Origin: Antedon mediterranea
Lineage: Eukaryota; Echinodermata; Crinoidea; Comatulida; Antedonidae
Direction: 5' to 3'
DNA length: 64,000 nt
NCBI RefSeq assembly: GCF_964355755.1
Contig: NC_092678.1
Span: 8,714,922 to 8,778,921 of the forward strand
This document shows, one piece after another, positions 34,041 through 49,100 of the stretch (position 1 is the first letter of the stretch; every line of letters begins with the position of its first letter). The notes under the pieces were generated by a model. The model was given only the letters and a program-made list of their open reading frames with translations, made no database searches and was not told the origin of the DNA. The position numbers and the translations under genes were made by a program.

Positions 34041-34746
34041 ATATTTCTGGCTCTCGACAACATTAGAGTGTACTGTCTATTGTCGTTATATATATTATCT
34101 GCATGTATGTTTTTTATATCTGGCATGTTGATGGTTGATAATACGCGGAAACAAGAACGCTATGCTTAGTTCCTCCTTTTGTAGTTGTATATTGTTGTTG
34201 TTCATCCACAATTTTGTTCATCCACAATTTAATTTATGATTCCTTTGCAGATTACTTTCCTCAGCAACACTCTACTAACTAAGAAAAATGAGCTTTATAT
34301 AACTCAATTAAGTCTATCAAGCGTTAATCTGCATTTTGTTCATTGACTTTACTTTATCGTTTTGATTTAGCTTTTCGTAATCAGATTTGAACATACCAAA
34401 ACGTCATCGGCAAAATATAGGCCTATGCATATACATATACACGGTTATTATAGGCTTACATCTGATAGTAAACTAAACCAATAACCAAGTCTGTATGTGA
34501 ACATTTAAATTCAAGCAGACAGTGCTTAACACACTCTTTCTTGTAGTTAATTGTTAATTTAAATATCAATGTCATCATTTACGTTAAACATTTTCATAAC
34601 GTAATTATTTCTTTATAAAGGGTTCGGTTTTTTTCCAAGTGTATTGAAACGATAAAGGTATAATAATCATGTTTCAACAAACTGGTATAGTTGCATTACC
34701 ATAGATAGTCTATATCATTTTATTTTGGCAATTGACTACTGAGGTA
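34041..34746. other. Intergenic, no gene seen
   Basis: Presumed 3' UTR and spacer of the first HYR/FTP/EGF gene. No strong AATAAA was noticed close to the tail B stop. Confidence 0.35.
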
Positions 34747-34975
34747 TCTATATATAAATTTACGTAAGGGCAAAATTCGGTAAATTGCGCGTTATTTCTA
34801 GAATGTTTATTCGATGGTAAAAAAAGTTGGTTCTTACTTTCGCTACTGATTTTAACCACCTGATGTAACCCTGTTTACTAGTTAAATAGTTAGAGTTAGA
34901 TAATTAGTTATTGACAATTAACACAAATTTAGCTTCAACGATTTGCCCCAAATAGGAGTGTTTTCCGATCGTGGT

Positions 34976-35635
34976 GTCGCGGTTCGATTTTGTCCGCTAT
35001 ATTAGAATCGGTTGGTGGCGTGCGATGGAATGTAAACTTAATTTGCATACCATGAGTCTCTTCCGTTATAAGGCCTTTTGCGTTGTCGTGAGAAGACATT
35101 TTATTTTCAAAAAGTTATTATGTATTAAGTATAAGAAGTATTAAGTTATATATATCGATGTTACGATGATTCTTTGAACGTGTTATGCCATTATAATCGT
35201 CGATTATAATGGTTGGAAGGTGCTTAATGATGTACATGTACAAGTTAACATAGTTATTCGATTCAGGTATATTTAACGTTGATTTTAGTGTTAACTGTTA
35301 ATAATATTGTGTAATGAGATTGTGGTTTACCATAGTGTTGGTTAGTGTTAAGGTTCATCACAAGTATCAAATAACTATACGTTATAGCAATGTTCTAATA
35401 TTTATTAATTATACTTCCAGGGTTTTTTGTTCTTGTAAAAATAACGTGTATATATGCACATACGGAAGGAGATCAATACAGTTTTCTGTATTGTATTGTA
35501 TTGTATTGATCAACACAGTGTTTCTGAATAGTTTCTGCGCCAGTTATCCCTTCATAAAGGCGGGCCTCACACGATCAAATCTGCTTGGTTGAAGCTAGCC
35601 TCAATAGCGGATCATCCTCAAATCGAATCACGACG
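34976..35635. mobile_element. 660 bp MITE nested in Helitron-like copy C
   Basis: The left end GTCGCGGTTCGATTTTGTCC and right end AAATCGAATCACGAC are imperfect inverted repeats. A GTGGT word flanks both sides and is single in the uninterrupted copies (CGTGGTATAC in copy D read on the minus strand). No transposase frame is present. Confidence 0.65.
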
Positions 35636-36279
35636 GTGGTATACCGTACACTGTCTAATGTCTGTCTAATGTATGTCTATCTTGAAAAATACCCGCACAC
35701 AATAATACGAGGGTGCTTCGCATTTACGTATTTCCTTCTACGATAATGGTGTTTGATAGCTGAAAACCGATTAAACAGCTCAAGTACTGAAGAAGACAGA
35801 CCAATTTTCTTTTAAAAACAAACTATATTGATACGGTAGATTTAATATACGTTTATAAAAATAAATTGATTTGCGGTGAAGGGAACTTTCCAATCCTCGG
35901 TCTCAGTATAATTATTTGGTTTAACACAAGTAGGTAAATCTATGGGTCCTTAGAGATAAACTTAAAACTTTTAGACATTATACTGACAGTTGCTTCTCAA
36001 CGTTTGTATAATTAATAATTACAAAAAATATAAATGTCATAGTGGTTCGACTATGACCGTGACAGTTTTAACAAAGTATTAAATCGCAAATGTTTTACTG
36101 TATTTAGTGGTATATTAGGCCTATTTATAGGCCTATAAAACACATTTCGTTACGGAGTGGATAAATAATATATTTTAAAATTGTTCCTCTTTGTACCCAC
36201 CCTCTTCCCCATCCTCAATCATAATGTTTATACAAACACAAATTGGGACTCATTTTGTCACATGTTAATCCTTCGTAAT

Positions 36280-36456
36280 GCTTGGTTCCCACAATAACGT
36301 AACGCAAGGACGTAAACGCAACGCAAGCGTTTTAACCAACGACAAGCGAAGTTATAGACAGTTAGCAATCACAAACGCATAAGCCATCGCTTGTGATTGA
36401 TCAATTCACTTGCGTTGCGTTATGTCCTTGCGTTGCGTCGCTAGTGAGAACCACGC
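36280..36456. mobile_element. 177 bp palindromic MITE nested in Helitron-like copy C
   Basis: The left arm GCTTGGTTCCCACAATAACG then AACGCAAGGACGTAA is mirrored by the right arm TTATGTCCTTGCGTTGCG then GAGAACCACGC. A second inner palindrome surrounds AACGCAAGCG. Other family copies are continuous across this site. Confidence 0.65.
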
Positions 36457-37138
36457 TTTAGTCATTCCCAGGGTGCTGAATCTAAATCTATTTATTTGTT
36501 TCTGTAAACGACAATGTATTATATAGTCCTGCGGTACCATACGTACATTAAAAAAAAAAGTTTTTTACGCTGACATTTTTGTATAGTCCAGAACCATTAT
36601 GTAGGCACGACCTAGATGGTACCATCTAGTGGTTTATGAATACACTAAGAATACATTCTTGCAGAACGTCATTAGTTAGTACCGATTTTCTTTTTTACAG
36701 CAAAATATACATAATAATAATAATATCTTACTATTTTATTTATGTATTAAATAAAATCATTAAGCTCAAAAAGAAGTTTTAAAATTTAATTCTATCTTTT
36801 GCATGGTATTTGTCAGATTCACCCGATTATTATTACTGCATCTAGAATTCTCTGGTATTTTAGGGAATTTCCATAATACATCATCATATTATCGCCTATT
36901 GTCACCATCGTCATTACAGGAACCAGTGTGCTTCAATTGAGATGCTGTATTACCAAATATTCCTACATTGAATGCTAAACCGATAAACAAACAAATGCCT
37001 CTTCCGTCTATTATGAGTTACGAATATACTTTTCCAGTTCATTTTGTGTGCCAAAGTTCACGAGACCGTTGTGTTTGTTACCTATTCTCTTCCACGTCAA
37101 ACGTCATACACAACTAATTAATTAACATTTATCCTGAA

Positions 37139-40100
37139 ATGTTTACTAAAGGAGTTTCGCTGAGTTTATTACTTCTATTTCTACTTCTGTGCCACATTTG
37201 TTCATCTCAAAACGGTAGGTTTGATTCCGAGTTTTGGTGGAAAGAGCGCGCTTTGTGATTTTTGGCGCTAGTTGTTACAACGTAGAAATATTCGTATTAT
37301 GTGTATATAGTACTACCATCTAAATTTGATAGATGATTGAACCCTAAATGTTGCTCAATAAAAGAGCTGTTTAAGTGGTCGTTTTTTACAAAAGCGAGCA
37401 AAATATGACATCGTTTACATGGTTTTTATCTGAAGGTCTAAACAGTGGCGTATATTTTCACACTCAAAAATCACATTCATTTAGACTAGACAAAAAGTAG
37501 TGAGCCCTCTAGCGGTCATTTGTGATTTCTGAGATTCATCGAAGCGCGACAACATCACCCGGAAATGAGAGCGGGGTTGGTGAAATCTGTCCATAATAGG
37601 TTACTTTTCTGTCCATAATAGGTTACTTTCTGTCCATAATAGGGACTAGAGGGCGCTGTTGTTTGTCCATAATAGGTGACTTTCATAATTGGCTGTCCAA
37701 AATAGGTGACTTTTTGTCCACAATAGGCGAGTTTATTGGAGTAGTGCGCCATCCATTGTGTTGTCCATAATAGGTGATTTTTTTGGCGTACTCGTACGTA
37801 CGTAGTTTATTTCGCGAGTAGAAGTAATACTAATTTGCTTTCTGTTCAGACTTCGAGGCTACCTAGGCCTAATTAGTATAAATATTTAAGTCTTTCTAGC
37901 CTAGGCTAGTCCTGTTAGTTAGGCTACCTCTATATAGGCCTACTAGCCTAGGCCTAGTCCATTTGTTATTGTCCACTAATAATAATGAAATGTGAAATTT
38001 ATTCAGCAACAAATAATTTAATTTGAACTTCATTTTAGGTTTGATAGTATGGACAGACATTACGCAACTTACCATACTATTGCAAGTTTAAATAAATCAC
38101 CAAACGAACCCACACGTTCTTTTACAAAAAATAAAAAATACCCCATAATACTCTAATATTAATAATAATATTGATAAAGTTTTATTTTTTTAAGATAATG
38201 AAATGTAAACTGTTATTTTTATAAATGCATTGGTGTTTCAATGTATTGTTTCTTTGGACTTATTTTGTTTTGTTAACAGTAATAATAAAAATCAATTTAA
38301 TATTGAAAAAGACATCACAGTTCAGCACTTCATTTCGTCATTTTAGGTCCTCCCCTATTTCAAAATTCTGGATCCACATAGCTCAATGACAAACCATCCC
38401 AGTCTAAAGTGGATCAACAGCAGCACATCTCATCCATTTATTATATTGTTTAATTAAATGAATCAATTTTAATGTTTAATACTAATAAGAAATACGACAA
38501 ATCAAGTTTACATACACGCTGTGTACAATCAACACCTTTGTTCTGTATTCAGAACAGTTTATTCAAAATCTAAATCACATTTAAAAAATACTGAATTATA
38601 TTATTTTTAAAAGTGTAAAAACATGGTTAAACTACAATTTAAAAAATAGCAAGGATAAATAAAATGCACCATAATGATTATGTTTATTACTATAATTATT
38701 GATCGATGATTATGATCAAAAATAATATGTTGAAGTGATGTACTTTTTCATTTCAGCAGCATACTGTATATGAGCAGAATATCAAACATCTGTATGCCTA
38801 TAATAAAAAAAAGGTATTGTATAATGCAAGAAACTTCAATCTTAGTAATGCTGAGACAAATTTTCATGTTGTATGGTGGGAAACAGTTATGTTTAAATAT
38901 TTTATTGCATTTAAAAAAAAGATATGTAGGATTGTTTTACTAAATTTAAGTTTATACCAGTTGTTAGAGTCAATTATTACCATACTCACTATATGAAAAC
39001 TGATATTAAATGTTTTAAAGACAAATGCTTTATTGAATGAATGCTTTAATAATATAACATTCAATTAAATTTTGAAATATTGTCTGCATGAATTTGTTAG
39101 TGGATTTATCTATTCTTTGTACTGTGATTGTAATGTTTATAATGAATGGAAATAAAAAAAAAATATCTACTTTTAATTTCTTAGCAATTCAAATGAATAG
39201 AATATTTCAAATCAGAATGTTAAAAATTAATTTTCATGTATTGTCAGTTTTTCTACTACGGTACTGATAAAATTCAGTTTGTCTCTCTGAAAATGTTTGA
39301 CTAAATTGTATCCTTCTTTTCCGAAGATTACTTTTGCAAACAAATACTTTTTCTAAATAGGCTTCTTCTTGGGATTTTACAGTATCTTGGTCATATTGAA
39401 AAATGTCCTAAAAGATGTAGGCCTAGTGGGTTGTATGTAAAGTATTTTTCTTCAATTGTAGGTTGGGCCTATCTGTTACTTACCCTAGTTAATAGAAATG
39501 TCCATGCTACTGTACTATAACATTGATCAGAAGATACACTGTACACAATCTTTGATACATGCAAAAAATATGGGAAAAATTGAGATTTAAATAGATGACA
39601 TAATTAATAACATACAGTAACAATAGCTCTGGCTCTACTATACTGCCAACCTACTAACTGTCCGAACTGTCTGGATAAGACTCATTCATTCAAAAAATAA
39701 TTTAAAAAAACAAAAAGGTCAATCTAGCAATCTAGATGTCTGTGATTTGAAGACAAACTACCAATAGGTCTAGTAGACTAGGCTAGTAGTAGCTGATTTC
39801 AGTCTTTAAAGTATAGTAGTGGGCGGTGGTGGCAGTGGTATTAGTAAAAGACTGTATAGTGACTAGTCCGCCAGACCTGACCTGCAGTTAGGCAGTATAG
39901 TTACGAGATGAGTCTGTATATTCATATTAAAATAATAAAAAAACAGATAATGAGGATAGGCCTAGTTGTTTGTAGTAGGAAACCTATCTACCTAATATGA
40001 GCCCATGTCATTTTTATTCCTACTGTAGCAGGGAGGTACCCCCTGCTGTAAGGTAGGCCTAGAAAAAAAAAGCTCACATTTCATTAGTAATAGTGGACAA

Positions 40101-43100
40101 TAACAAATGGACTCCAGCTAGGCCTATAAGCTAGTAGTAGTACTATCTATGCCTGACTGAGGTAGCCTAACTCTAAAACAGGACTAGCCTAGGCCCTAGC
40201 GGCTAGAGAGACTTAAATAATTATACTAATTAGGCCTCCTACTAGCTAGGCCTACAGTAGGTAGCCTCGAAGTTTGAAGAGAAAGCAAATTAGTATTAAC
40301 TAATAATACTACTTCTACTCGCGAAATAAACTACGTACGTACGATCGAGTACGCCAACAAAATCACCTATTATGGACAACACAATGAATGGCGCACTACT
40401 CCAATAAACTCGCCTATTGTGGACAAAAAGTCGCCTATTTTGGACAGCCAATTATGAAAGTTACCTATTATGGACAAACAACAGCGCCCTCTAGTCCCTA
40501 TTATGGACAGAAAGTCCCCTATTATGGACAGAAAAGTAACCTATTATGGACAGATTTCACCAACCCTATTGGAGAATGATGTGAATTTAAAATTTTAATA
40601 GGGTTAAACTCTTTTAACCAATTGAAAGCCTTAAATTATAGTTCCTTATGAATAATTCATGAGAATAATTAAAGCAAGGGTTGAAGAAGCACGTGACTTG
40701 GTTTTTGGAACAGGATAGCAGTTATGATCGTGTCAGGTAATCATTGAATTTGCCCTTCTTTTTGTTAGATTTTATACGGTTTTTATCAATAATAATATTG
40801 TACATTTTTTCGAGACCATAAAAAAATTCCTCAATTTTTGAGTAAACGAGTGACTAAATAAAAAGTTACTATGTAATGTAAATATTCGTTTGACAAAAAA
40901 TGGGCATGTTGATATTTTCAGGTATTTTTTAAATGGCGATTGAAATAGGTAAACAAATCACATGTATAACGGTGGTTTGTGGGAAGCTGGGCCTAGCCTT
41001 GATGGTCCAACGCGTACTGCGTGTTAATCAATGCGTATAAGATACACACGTAGTCATTTAGGCCAATTTTTTTACATGTTTATTTATTAATATTAGGCCC
41101 CATTCTCATTTATTTTAATTAATGTACTGAATGTACCACACTTTACAACTCTATATAAATTAGATTTTGTACTTGTATTAAATTCAAACGTTTTATGGGA
41201 TTTAAAACATTAAGCTAGGCCTTGTAGTAGGCCTAGGACCACATGCTAGGTTTTTCAGCCTAATTTATCATGCAGTATACCTCTAGCCCATCTTTCAAAT
41301 ACATATTTAAATTAACATACTTTTTATATTTCTATATTTTTTATAGGATCTGACTCCAGAAAACATTTGCATCACTTGAAAGCGGCTATTTATGGACAGC
41401 ATGTTGACATTCAAAAAAATTTGACCAGCTCTTATTAATTAAATGTCTTTTAAATTAAAGGTTTTCATTATAATGAAATGTACGGTGACAGAAATTTAAA
41501 TGATTCTCATAATTGAGGTTTCTCATAGATTTAATATTGAAGGTAAATAAATAAAGCTGTTTGTTATTCTTGCCTTTAGAAATAAACTTGTTGTTAGTAC
41601 TATATTATTAGGCCTAGGCCATTATACAAATTAAAACTAAAAAATACAGTAATCATATTTAAGGCCTACACAGCAGTACCTTGCTTGATTTGATTTTTTT
41701 CAAATATTTAATTGATGAAATAAATGAGTTTGACTTTTCAATTAGTTGCCATTTTATTAGTTTCTGTGTGTTTTTATTTATATTCTTAAAATAATTGTAT
41801 TGTATACAACAACTTTAAAGTATTGCGCAGAAGTGATCAAATTATAGTAGGCCTATTTTTATGTTATTTTCGCTTAAAATTATGCAGTTAAAGTATTGAT
41901 TTTAGGGTGACAGAAACGGTTAGGCAAGAAAAGAAATAAATTTGGGAATTTTGTTATGCGGTAAAAACAATTAAACATAATTTACCCCTAATGCATGTAA
42001 ATGTAGAAAACATTGCTTATGTTAGCGCGACCGAAACTCGCTACTGGGAATAGAGCCTGCAAAAGCGACGCGTACACACCTACTCGGGCACCGGCGGAGC
42101 GCGATCGATAGTAAATATACCCGATTTCAAATGATCATAAAATTCTTTTAAAAAATATCAACATTTTGATTTTTTGAGGATTAAAAGTAAAGATATTGAA
42201 ATTTAACATAATATTTACAAATATGTATTTAAAAATTCGGAAACAATTTTAGCGTGATATTAAAACAAACTTTTTAGAGTTCCGCGATTTTCTACGCAGG
42301 ATTTGTTTGTTTTCATTGTTAATGGGCGAATGTTACCTAAACTAGAATCGTTATAAATCTTTTAAATTTGTATTATAAGTAATTTCTTTAGTATTCTTAG
42401 TAACATCGAATGTCTCTAATTAACTAGCAGTTATTTATACTAACTATTGTTCAATAATAAGCGTGTATGAAGTGAAAATCTATAGTAATAATGTTCTTAG
42501 TCAGTTCGTCTCGCTCGCGTGAAGTCTTCGGGTTTCTCAATACAATTCTCAGCGGTAAAGATAGGCTCGCGCTAATGTTTAAATCAAAAGCGCTCTCAAA
42601 ACACTTTTTGTCCAAAATTCGCAATATGACGTGAGTGTGAAATGCACGTGCGTACATTTCGGAATGGATATTGTAGAATACTGTATGCGACGTGACCGTT
42701 TTAAAAGGATAGTTAAGTTATTCTATAAAAGTTGCACTGCCGCGGCAGTGAATGAATGTTTTGAATATATCAACTTTGTCAGAATGTAATTGTTTATCCT
42801 ATTTTACCTATAATGGGTATACATATATTATGGTATATTTTCTTCACTTGTTACATAGCAGTTAGTTAACTAGATCTCTTTCCTTTTTTAATGACTTCCC
42901 TTTTACCATGTATTGTTTCCGTCCATGAAGAAACCAACGTTGTTATCGTACTTTGATCTAAAGTTATACTTAAGTTAAAAAGCTTTATTTGTTTTTCATT
43001 GAAATCATTTAACTGTATGCCGTTGGTTTAGCTACTAAAAAAACAAATACAGTACATAAAAGTAAAACTTGTAACAATACATTTAACAGACAATTTTGGT

Positions 43101-46100
43101 TTATTGGTCCACTCTAATAATAGAATAACAATGTTGACTTATATACATTTGAGTCTCAATGCGCTTAAAATGGAAATGCCAGAAATACAAAATGCTAATA
43201 ATATAGCAATAATGGTGGATTACACCTGAATTGAACCAATTTGGTAATGTATCTAAATTTTAAACGGAAGCTACAGGCATGTTACAGCGGCCAGTACAAA
43301 TTTCTAAGGCCAACACCTATTTGTAGCCTATACCTTGCCATTTATTTGGTTGAATTGTTTCTTCTAGTTTATGGCACGGGGGTCAATTTGAGAATTTGTG
43401 TAGGCTAATGAATATTAATGATGCGCGATTGAACTGTTATCGTTATAATAATAATAATAAATGTTTTGAATACTGTTTTGAATGGGAAGAATAATTATTT
43501 CATTCGTTGAAATCCAGTCAATCTTTTAACTCGTGAAAAATATTATCCTCATTCAACTCATATAACTTGACTATTAATTTGTATAAAATTTGTGTTTCCT
43601 CTACAGTTTCTCCAAATGTAACATGTCCGAATAATATTATGGCATATTCTCGTTACACAAAACCTGTAACATGGGATCCACCAACAGTAACTGATGATGT
43701 TGATACTGATCTGGTTGCAACTTGTACGCCACCTTCTGGTTCATCGTTTAATTCTGGTTCTAGTCGTACTATAACATGTACTGCAACTGACAGTATGGGT
43801 AATACTGATGAATGCAACTTTAATGTAAGAATCTTAAGAGGTAGGCCTAAATGTTCTTTGTAGTCACAGCCCTATGTTTGTGTGTCCAATACTTTAAATA
43901 TTCGGAAGTTTAATTGGTTTGAAGCAAAATTTAGATCATTGCTTCTAACGCTGTCTTCAAATCTGCGTAGCATTTTCTTTGCGATATCTACGCCTGTATT
44001 TGGGTTTCCTGTTTTTTACCAGTAAAATGTTAGCTCTCTAAAATAGAGAGCCAATATCCAAATTAATAGCAAAAAATAGCTTCAAATGTACAAACTGTAC
44101 AGCGTATAAATAACGAAATATTCTTTGACTTGAATGGTGTACTCCTTTAGTACAATATTATTTACAACTTCTTTTTGTACTTTATCGAACTCAAACGTTG
44201 TTCGAAATTGGAAAACATATAAAGTTGAAAGTCCGATGAACAGAGGCAAAGAAAAATAATCTAAGAACATGCCCTAATGTTATCCAAATTATCAAACCAA
44301 GGTTTACCCCTATTGGTCAATTGTTGTTACTAGGCAAAACGCAATAAAGGGGATACATTGACCGCTTGGTCAATTTCCAAATTTAAGACCTCCCAATTTA
44401 TTAGATAAACAGAACAAAGAAAATTCTTAAAAGGATTAATTAACAAAATATTATTAAAGCATATGCAGTTCTAAGCAAAATGAATATACTGCAAACACCT
44501 TGAATTCTATTATTTTACAGCGGGAGTTACTAGAGCGTCTTTAAACAAGCCTGCTTTCCAGTCTACAACCTATAGTTTTGATGGTGTAGAATATGAGGCT
44601 AGTTTAGCTGTTAATTATGCAACTAGTACGTGCTCCCGTACCATTGGTAAGAGAATCTAAAAAGGTTACAACTGGTAATTCTAGTTTCTAAAAAATGGCG
44701 ACAGTTTTTGGATTGGTTTATGTTTTGAGCTCCTTTGGCGTTGTTTTTTTTTCTAATAAATGTTTATTGTGGCTAGTTACATTTTTAAAGGTTCAGAGGT
44801 TAAAGAGCGGCATATTAGTCTAGGACCTGAATAAGATTTATATGCATTTAAAGATGTATTGTCCCCCTGAAAAAAGTCCGATTGAAAAAAAGAATGTATT
44901 TACATGAATTTAAAGCAAACAAAAGGGTCAAATTGGCTGCCAGTGTTTTTAGTTAAATTTAACCATTTATTTTGTCATTTTATAAGTGAAAACATTATTT
45001 TTTCAATTTTTTTTTTACAGAAGTGGTTAACTTTCTCTAAACTACAAAATAACATATTCATAGTCTGATTTAATTAATCTTAATTTTTCATGTTTTTGAG
45101 GGACAATACATCTTTAATTTAGGAGAGAATATATATAATAATAGGATAATTTGACCGCAAGGAACAACATAGGATGTGTGCCAAAATCTCTATCCGGAAG
45201 GGAAATTGTTCAAAATATTATACATATTTATATTTGGTCTAACACAACTTTTAGCGAATCATTATCGGAAATGCTTTTTTGGCCTTTGATCAAAACACAA
45301 ATGTTAATAGTTTCTTAGTTAAATTAATTATATTTTTATCAATTTTTTTTAGTAGGGTCTGCAAAATCTTGTGGTCACTGTTTTCGAGATTCGCGAAAAT
45401 ATAGATCACCCCACCCTATACTGGCAGAACAAGAAGAAGTAAAAAGTGATTTCGATAAATATCTGTTTTTAATAAGATTTCTAAAAAAAAATAGAGACCT
45501 TCCAAAAGAACACAATAATGCCATGTTTCGTGGGGATTTCCGAGAAATCTCGATTATACAGAGACAACCACTACTGCAGATCACAATACTAGAAGGGTTA
45601 CCGAGAGTTGACTTAATTGTATTGCTACAATTCAACTCCGCGTACGTTACGTTATTTAAGCGATTATTTGTCCATTGATAAACACATTTTTATGTATCAT
45701 TATTCAGAAAATATTTGAACTGTGAAAATAATTATTTTGTATGTTTGTTTATTTAAAAAATCATTGCATCAGATCAATTATTTTTTATTTCCATTACAAC
45801 CAACCAAACATGTAAATAATGTGGTTAAAATATCCTATCATCTAGCGTGTGAAGGCTAGATTGCTTACTTCTAACGGTCCGGTGACCTTACCCTATTAAA
45901 CGTAGTTTTTGTAGTTGAGCCTCTAATGACCAAGATAATATTGTTATAGTTGTGCTTTTTTTGTCTGAGAAATATTATTTTAAGTGCCTCGTTATGAGGC
46001 CTTTATTATTAAAATCTTTTAGAGAAAAACCACACATACTATAAAGAATTCATTTATATTTATTTCATTTTTGAAACAAAATTGTAAATACTAGATGGTA

Positions 46101-49100
46101 CGCTCGCTTCGCTCGCGTACCATCTAGGTCGTGCCCACAGATGGTTCTCAAATACATAATAATTTCACACAGCTGTTCCAGAAATATGAATTAAGTGCAG
46201 CGCCCCCAACGTTTCATAGCGTTTTATGGAGTAGCGATTCCGAAAACATATTGTATACAAACCACATGAGGAAACCCGGAAGCAATCAAGCATAGAACGA
46301 CTGTTTTTTAATAGCCAATAAAAACAAATAAAGACCGCGAAAGTCAGAAAAATAATGAATATTTATTAGAACAACCCTGGATGAAGGTGAAAAACATGTT
46401 GTCGTCGTTTTATCACGTGTATTTTAAGAGGTAATGTAATTGAAAATTGTACACCCAACGCCAGTTTTTTTCTCAAGCGATACATTTAAAAAAGTAGGTA
46501 TAAATGTTGTTTTCCATATCAGTTTAAAAATAATTTTTTCTGTTGAATTCTTTGATTTAGTTGGATACTTTAGTTATCCTTGAATGTTTTAACAAGGATC
46601 GTATTCATATTGCCTGGCTGGATTTTTTCCTATGCTAGCTTATGATAGGCTATGCCCAGGCTCCCTTGCGTGGTTAAAACCAGCTGTGTAAGACTAATGG
46701 CTGTTTATTTTTAACACGTAAACATGTATATTCGGAGGGCCTGAGTGACAGTTGACCTGTTATAAAGCTGATTAATTACTTGTTCCTGGTTCTAATTAAA
46801 AATTAGGCCTAGTCTAGGCCTAAGCTTTTTTAATAATCATTCATATTGGGAGAGGAGTACAGAGTTGGCCAGGCTACAGGCCTAGCCTAGCTAGGCCTAT
46901 ATTATATAATAGGCTAGGCTACATCATCAGCAGGTTAAAGGCTAGCAGCCTACCTAGCATGTCTTAGTCAAAGATCTGTAATATATTAATAGAAAGAAGC
47001 TATAGAGTACTGTGACATTAGATATTTAATCATAAATGCATATTTCTTTCATATTTGTATTGTATATTTATTATTTTGATATGCAATCACAATCTAAATC
47101 AGTAAATAACATCAATTTCTGTTATCAATAAATAATTATTAATATATAAACCAAATTAAAATAAAATAACTGTTTATTTTTAACATGTAAACATGTCTAT
47201 TCGGGGGCCTGAGTGACAGTTGACCTGTTATAAAGCTGATTAATTACTTGTTCCTGGTCCTAATTAAAAATTAGGCCTAGCCTAGGCCTAAGCTTTTTTA
47301 ATAATCATTCATATTGGGAGAGAGGAGTACAGAGTAGGCCAGGTTACAGGCCTAGCTAGGCCTATACTATATATAAGCTAGGCTACATCATCAGCAGGTT
47401 AAAGACTAGCAGCCTACCTAGCATGTTAGTCAAAGATCTGTAATATATTAATAGAAAGAAGCTAATAGAGTACTGTGACATTAGATATTTAATTATACGG
47501 TAAATGCATATTTCTTTCATATTTGTATTGTATTATATATGCAATCACAATCTAAATCACTAAATAACATCAATTTCCGTTATCAATCAATAATATATAT
47601 AAACCAAATTAAAATTAAATAGCTTCCAAAAAATTAAATTCAATTACAATTCATATACCATTTGTTAAATATTTTCAAAATCATTGTTCTAGCAATAACA
47701 CAAAAAAATACTACCATTCATACAGTATACTGTACATAATAATATGCAATACTGTAACAATTAACTGAGAAATAGCAAACTATTCCTCAACTTTTCTCCA
47801 CTTAGTTACCGGCCTAGTTACTTCATGCTGGATCTCAGGTGAAATAAACGTCAGATGTGACTTCATGATTTCCCGCAAAACTTTTTCCATGGTACTGCTG
47901 TCGAGGAATTTATTTTTTCTAAATACCTCGTCCATTTTTGTACATAGAGGTCCAGTTTCAAATCTCTTGGTTCATAGTAGTTCGCTATATAAAATATATA
48001 AAAGAAATATGGCATTAATTTTTTATAGTATTTGCATGTTTTAGACATAATTTTAAAGGTGTATAATGTAGGACTGACCAAGTCTTTGACCTCTTGTTCT
48101 TTTAGATTTATTCTGTGGCCAGTCTCTGCAATCTTACTATGCTGTTTTGTCAAAAGTGACACTGAGAGTTCATTTCTTAAATGCTCAAGATTCTCTTCTA
48201 AAGACTGGATTTTAATCATTGTACTTTGTAGCATGTCAATGTGCTGCAGCTTCTGATTTTCTCTTTCTGCTATAGATGATCACCTGAGATTAAACAATAT
48301 TGGTCAACCAAATAAATGTCAATCTGCATAAAAAATGAGCATCAAAATTATTATATTTTAAAAATGTTAACAACTATTTCTTGTAGCAGATAATGATAAT
48401 ACAGTATATGGATAATTCATAGGAAAATAAGTTCCAGCCAAAGGTTTGCTTTATTCTGCATAAAAATAGGATCAACGATTTTGAAATTCTATGCTCAAAG
48501 GGACAATGTATATTTAAAGATCAACTTGACCAATTGAGTTATTATGTAATGTCAATGTAAAGTTGAAACAACATTTGAATTTACCAGTCAAGATGTCAGC
48601 ATCCTGTCGCATGTTGAATATTATAACATATTGACACTTGGAAAAATAGTTGATTGAGGAAATATTTAATAAAGAAAAGAGGTATATTTATAAATTACTG
48701 TAACAATTGTTTGTTTCAACAGTTATTTTATACTAACATTGTTCTTTAATAAATAATATGAAGTACAAACACACATTTCATTGTTTGGAGTGTGTATTAA
48801 ATTTTCTAAAGAGGTGGTTATGATTATTTACCTACCCTGTTTAATTCAATGTCTACCAGGTATGGTCTAACAACGCTGTGCGATATTGTTTTGCTTCTTT
48901 GTGTTCACTGCCATGGTCTACAAAAGACTTGTAGGCCTTGAGATATCTACAGGCTTGAGGAACATTGTTGGTTCTGATGTCATTTTGATTACAAAAACAA
49001 TAGATGCAACTGTACTTTCCTTTAAAAATAAATCAATTTTTAAATCTACAGTACTTCAGTTTTGTGTCCAAACAAATCCAAACAAGAGAGCTAATAGCCA

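Larger units (their letters stand above)
34747..36629 (+). mobile_element. Helitron-like element, copy C, with two nested MITEs
   Basis: Starts TCTATATATAAATTTACG after A and ends in the palindrome CTAGATGGTACCATCTAG followed by T. The body matches copies A and D but is interrupted by 34976-35635 and 36280-36456. Without them it would be about 1.05 kb. It separates the two tandem HYR/FTP/EGF genes. Confidence 0.7.

Noticed and set aside
37555-40579. Two similar short proteins at 37555-37752 (-) and 40388-40579 (+)
   Set aside because: They are translations of the two inverted arms of one fold-back element; the repeated YYGQK pattern is the TGTCCATAATAGG motif, not a gene.
46800-47400. Clusters of AGGCCTAGGCCTAG-like palindromes as a specific regulatory element
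   Set aside because: The same words recur throughout the window (37860-37960, 40120-40260, 49140); they look like a genome-wide compositional trait.
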